A stretch of 17,070 nt of DNA from Chrysochromulina tobinii. Lineage: Eukaryota > Haptophyta > Prymnesiales > Chrysochromulinaceae. The stretch spans positions 1-17,070 of the forward strand of contig JWZX01000789.1 of assembly GCA_001275005.1 (NCBI GenBank), read 5' to 3'. The notes below the pieces were generated by a model that was not told where the DNA came from, made no database searches, and worked only from the letters and a program-made list of their open reading frames with translations. Shown here in pieces: positions 15,201-17,070 of the stretch; the first letter of the stretch is position 1; each line of letters begins with the position of its first letter. A program made the position numbers and the translations under genes.

Positions 15201-15878
15201 TCATTTGCGCCGCAAGAGCGAGCCGAGGACGAGGGCCGCGCCCGCGACGGCGCCACCGACGATCGCGGCGGCGAGCGTTGTCTTGGGCACGCCCGTCTGC
15301 GCCGAAGCGTCCTCGAGCAGCTCCATCGCACGGCCTACCAGAGGGCTCATCGCCTCCGCCACGGGGCTGAAAGCCTGCGCCACCTGCGCCGGCGAGAGCG
15401 GACCAGCCCCGCTGCTCTTGGATGAGAGTGCGGGCGCGGGCGTCGCAGCGCTCGCGGCGCCTGCGCTCCGAGTGGCCGGCGCGCCCGGTGCGTCCCCCCG
15501 CGCGGCGCGCTTCTTCTCGAGCGCTGCCACCGCCGCCGCGAGCTCTGCCTGCGCCTGCGTGGCCATCGCCTCGAGCTCCACGTCCGAGAGCGCGCCCATG
15601 TACGCGTCGACCGCCGCGTCGGCGACCGCGCCGCAGTCGATCGGTGTGCCCTCGAAGAAGGCGAACGGCCCCTTCGTGCTCGTCAATCTCTCAGGCGCTG
15701 GCCGCTTGCGCGCGAGCGCCGCCTTCGCCTTCTCCAGCTCAGACTGCACGGTCGCCACGGCGTCGAAGAGGTCCTCGTCGGGTAAGCTGTCAATGTACGC
15801 CTTTTCAGCGTCCGCCGCCACCGCGCCCACCATCGCCGTCACCGCCGCGGCCTCGCTCGAAAGCACGCCGGCGGTCAT
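15201..15878 (-). CDS. Tail-anchored membrane protein with duplicated helical module, unknown function
   Basis: One exon, 225 aa, starting at the ATG at 15878. Residues 18-59 and 83-124 are two copies of a 42-residue helical module (GAVAxDAxxAY...L.D.EL...A...QxEL..A.AAL..KR). Between them is a short GPFAFFEGTPIDCG linker. An Ala/Ser/Pro-rich stretch (130-165) precedes an amphipathic part and a single C-terminal membrane helix TLAAAIVGGAVAGAALVLGS (201-220) ending in LLRRK, so the bulk would face the cytosol or stroma. Codon use is uniformly GC-rich, as expected for the genome. I do not recognise the family. The DLPD/Glu-Leu-rich repeats could be simple coiled coils. Confidence 0.75.
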   Translation of the reverse strand: MTAGVLSSEAAAVTAMVGAVAADAEKAYIDSLPDEDLFDAVATVQSELEKAKAALARKRPAPERLTSTKGPFAFFEGTPIDCGAVADAAVDAYMGALSDVELEAMATQAQAELAAAVAALEKKRAARGDAPGAPATRSAGAASAATPAPALSSKSSGAGPLSPAQVAQAFSPVAEAMSPLVGRAMELLEDASAQTGVPKTTLAAAIVGGAVAGAALVLGSLLRRK

Positions 15879-16149
15879 GGCCCCGATCCGCAGACGACCC
15901 GCGCACCCGAAGTCTGCCTCGTGCTCGCAGCCTATTCACATCGAAGGGTCCCTGCGAGCATGAAAGTGCCTACTTACCACGGCCCCAAAACAGGGGTTTC
16001 TCTACAAGTACAAGACCGCCATTCTAGACTCTCACGTGACGAAACTTAGTCCGCAAGTTGCGGACTGGAGGAACTTCATTACACGTCCCGGTACGCTGCA
16101 GACTTGACTACGGGGACGCCCGGCCAATACGCGAAAAAACCCCTATTCA
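15879..16149. promoter_or_regulatory. Divergent 5' region between tail-anchored protein and cNMP-binding protein
   Basis: 271 bases between starts. Contains AACTTAGTCCGCAAGTTGCGGACT, notable for the dyad GTCCGCAAGTTGCGGAC at 16049-16065 (perfect 8-base arms around one base), and AT-richer flanks. A bidirectional promoter or operator-like site is possible. Confidence 0.45.
16049..16065. promoter_or_regulatory. Near-palindrome GTCCGCAA-G-TTGCGGAC
   Basis: Two complementary 8-base arms around a single central base, placed between divergent genes about 85 bases upstream of the plus-strand ATG. A protein-binding site is possible; no regulator is known. Confidence 0.4.
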
Positions 16150-17070
16150 ATGGCGCCGCCCCTCATGGTCTTCCGCCGATTCGACGGCAGTAACGACGGC
16201 AGCTCCAGCGCCAGGGATGAGGAGGTGCGGTGGCTCAGAGAACAGCTGCAGGAGTCCTCGGGGCAGCTCGGGCGGGTACGGCTCGAGCTCGCGGCGCTGC
16301 AGCGCAGCGTGAGCACCACGGTCGCTGTGGCCACCAACGTCCGCGACGACGTTCGCGGCGGAGAGATCCCACCCAATCCATCGCAAACCAAAACAGGACG
16401 TCACCGCATCCATGGCGTGCACAAGCTTGCGGCGGGCTCGAGCGCAAACCTCGAGCTGCACTTGCCGAAACCCTCCGCCGAACTCGCCGCCAACGATCCC
16501 CTCGCGCGCCGGCCTGACGAGGCGCAGAAGAAGCGCATCATCTCGACGATCTCGCGCCGTGCGCCCTTTGAAGGGAGCGACGAGGCCACCCTCGGGCGCG
16601 TGGCCGACTCGATGGTCCCCGCGAGCTTCGCAGCCTCGACGGACGTGCTGAAAGAAGGCGACGACGGCGACCTCGCGTACTGGGTTTCGTCAGGGTCGCT
16701 CGAAGTGCTCGTCGGCGGCAAGGTGAGAGCGCGCGACGCGAGCGACGCGAGCGACGCGAGCGCAGCCGGCTTTCTGTGAATGTGAATGGCTTTCGCGTCG
16801 GTCCATTGCCACTTCGCTGCGCCCCACCTCACCCCCTTCTTCCCCACACCTCAACCCTTTCTTCCCCCCCTCGACCTCTCTCGCACTGCACCACTGACAC
16901 GCACCCTTCTCCATCGCACCCTTCTCCATCGCACCCCCCCTCCCCTCGCCCCTTCGCCCCTTCCCCCCCTCCTGGCCATTCTCATTCACACCTCCCCTGG
17001 CCGTTCTCATTCACAGCAAGTCGACGTCATCAAAGCGGATGCACTCTTCGGCGAAACGGCGCTCATCTAC
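16150..17070 (+). CDS. Cyclic-nucleotide-binding domain protein (PKA-R/PKG-like), 3' end outside window
   Basis: Exon 1 is 16150-16722 (191 codons); exon 2 starts at 17017 and runs off the window. Residues 22-55 form a charged coiled coil (DEEVRWLREQLQESS...). A linker rich in Pro, Gly and Arg follows. KKRIISTISRRAPFEGSDEA (128-147) is the typical entry helix of a cNMP-binding domain, followed by VLKEGDDGDLAYWVSSGSLEVLV (167-188, split: VLKEGDDGDLAYWV, SSGSLEVLV), the 'GD-GD-fYvv-G-l-v' strands. Exon 2 continues QVDVIKADALFGETALIY, the phosphate-binding cassette Phe-Gly-Glu-x-Ala-Leu. Such domains bind cAMP or cGMP and control kinases or channels; the order of helix and linker favours a kinase regulatory part. 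Reading through the donor at 16723 gives a short Asp-Ala-Ser repeat and a stop, so splicing is needed. Confidence 0.88.
16723..17016 (+). other. Intron of cNMP-binding gene, 294 nt, with long pyrimidine tract
   Basis: Donor GTGAGAGCG, acceptor CATTCACAG, phase 0. The last 220 bases are C/T-rich with tandem CCTTCTCCATCGCACC (16905-16937) and a duplicated TGGCCRTTCTCATTCACA whose second copy forms the acceptor. It lacks the GCATGC core. Confidence 0.85.

Noticed and set aside
16723-16779. Stop shortly after the cNMP-domain strand
   Set aside because: It is intron read-through; exon 2 at 17017 carries the FGE cassette in phase.

Overview
The window is nuclear DNA from a eukaryote, most likely a GC-rich unicellular alga of the haptophyte type. 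The reasons are GT-AG introns in at least four genes, a mitochondrial-type ferredoxin with a presequence, and a plastid Thf1/Psb29 protein whose N-terminus ends in an Ala-Ala-Ser-Phe motif like that used for import into complex red plastids. Secreted Pro-rich/Cys-rich mosaic proteins and intron- and minisatellite-rich genes fit the same picture. No bacterial operons, RBS patterns, rRNA, tRNA or CRISPR arrays were seen. The haptophyte assignment is inference; eukaryotic and plastid-bearing is firm.

Layout: (1) 1-1685, minus: secreted Cys/Pro-rich sequence followed by a fucolectin-like domain and a Ser-Pro-rich tail that runs off the left edge; the frame breaks at a 10-G run. (2) 1915-2422, plus: mitochondrial [2Fe-2S] ferredoxin, two exons. 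(3) 3078-6167, minus: TPR/coiled-coil protein, eight exons by my model, 638 aa. (4) 7241-10260, minus: FAD-dependent amine oxidase, nine exons, 521 aa. (5) 10475-12069, plus: Thf1/Psb29, four exons, 261 aa, divergent from the oxidase. (6) 12664-14297, plus: SGNH/GDSL-type hydrolase with one frame break near a T7 run. (7) 15201-15878, minus: tail-anchored protein with a duplicated helical module. (8) 16150 to the right edge, plus: protein with a cyclic-nucleotide-binding domain (PKA-R/PKG-like), continuing past the window.

The most interesting content is the introns. Most introns in genes 2-5 begin with a sequence that echoes the start of the following exon, often in the same reading frame, as expected if each arose by tandem duplication of an exon segment containing AG|GT. 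A short dispersed element with the core GTGRTGAGCRYTTGCATGCA (or its reverse complement) occurs at least nine times, usually at intron 3' ends and between direct repeats of flanking sequence (23 bp exact at 2577-2642, 36 bp exact at 3791-3905). One copy lies in reverse orientation inside an exon and stays in frame. This looks like an introner-like, intron-generating repeat family caught at several stages. The remaining intron space is filled with 10-52 bp tandem repeats built from TGATTGC and CTGATGACC words, always oriented with the transcribed strand.

Gene pairs 1/2, 4/5 and 7/8 are divergent with about 210-270 bp between starts. Genes 2 and 3 converge. No common pathway links the neighbours, as is usual in a nuclear genome.
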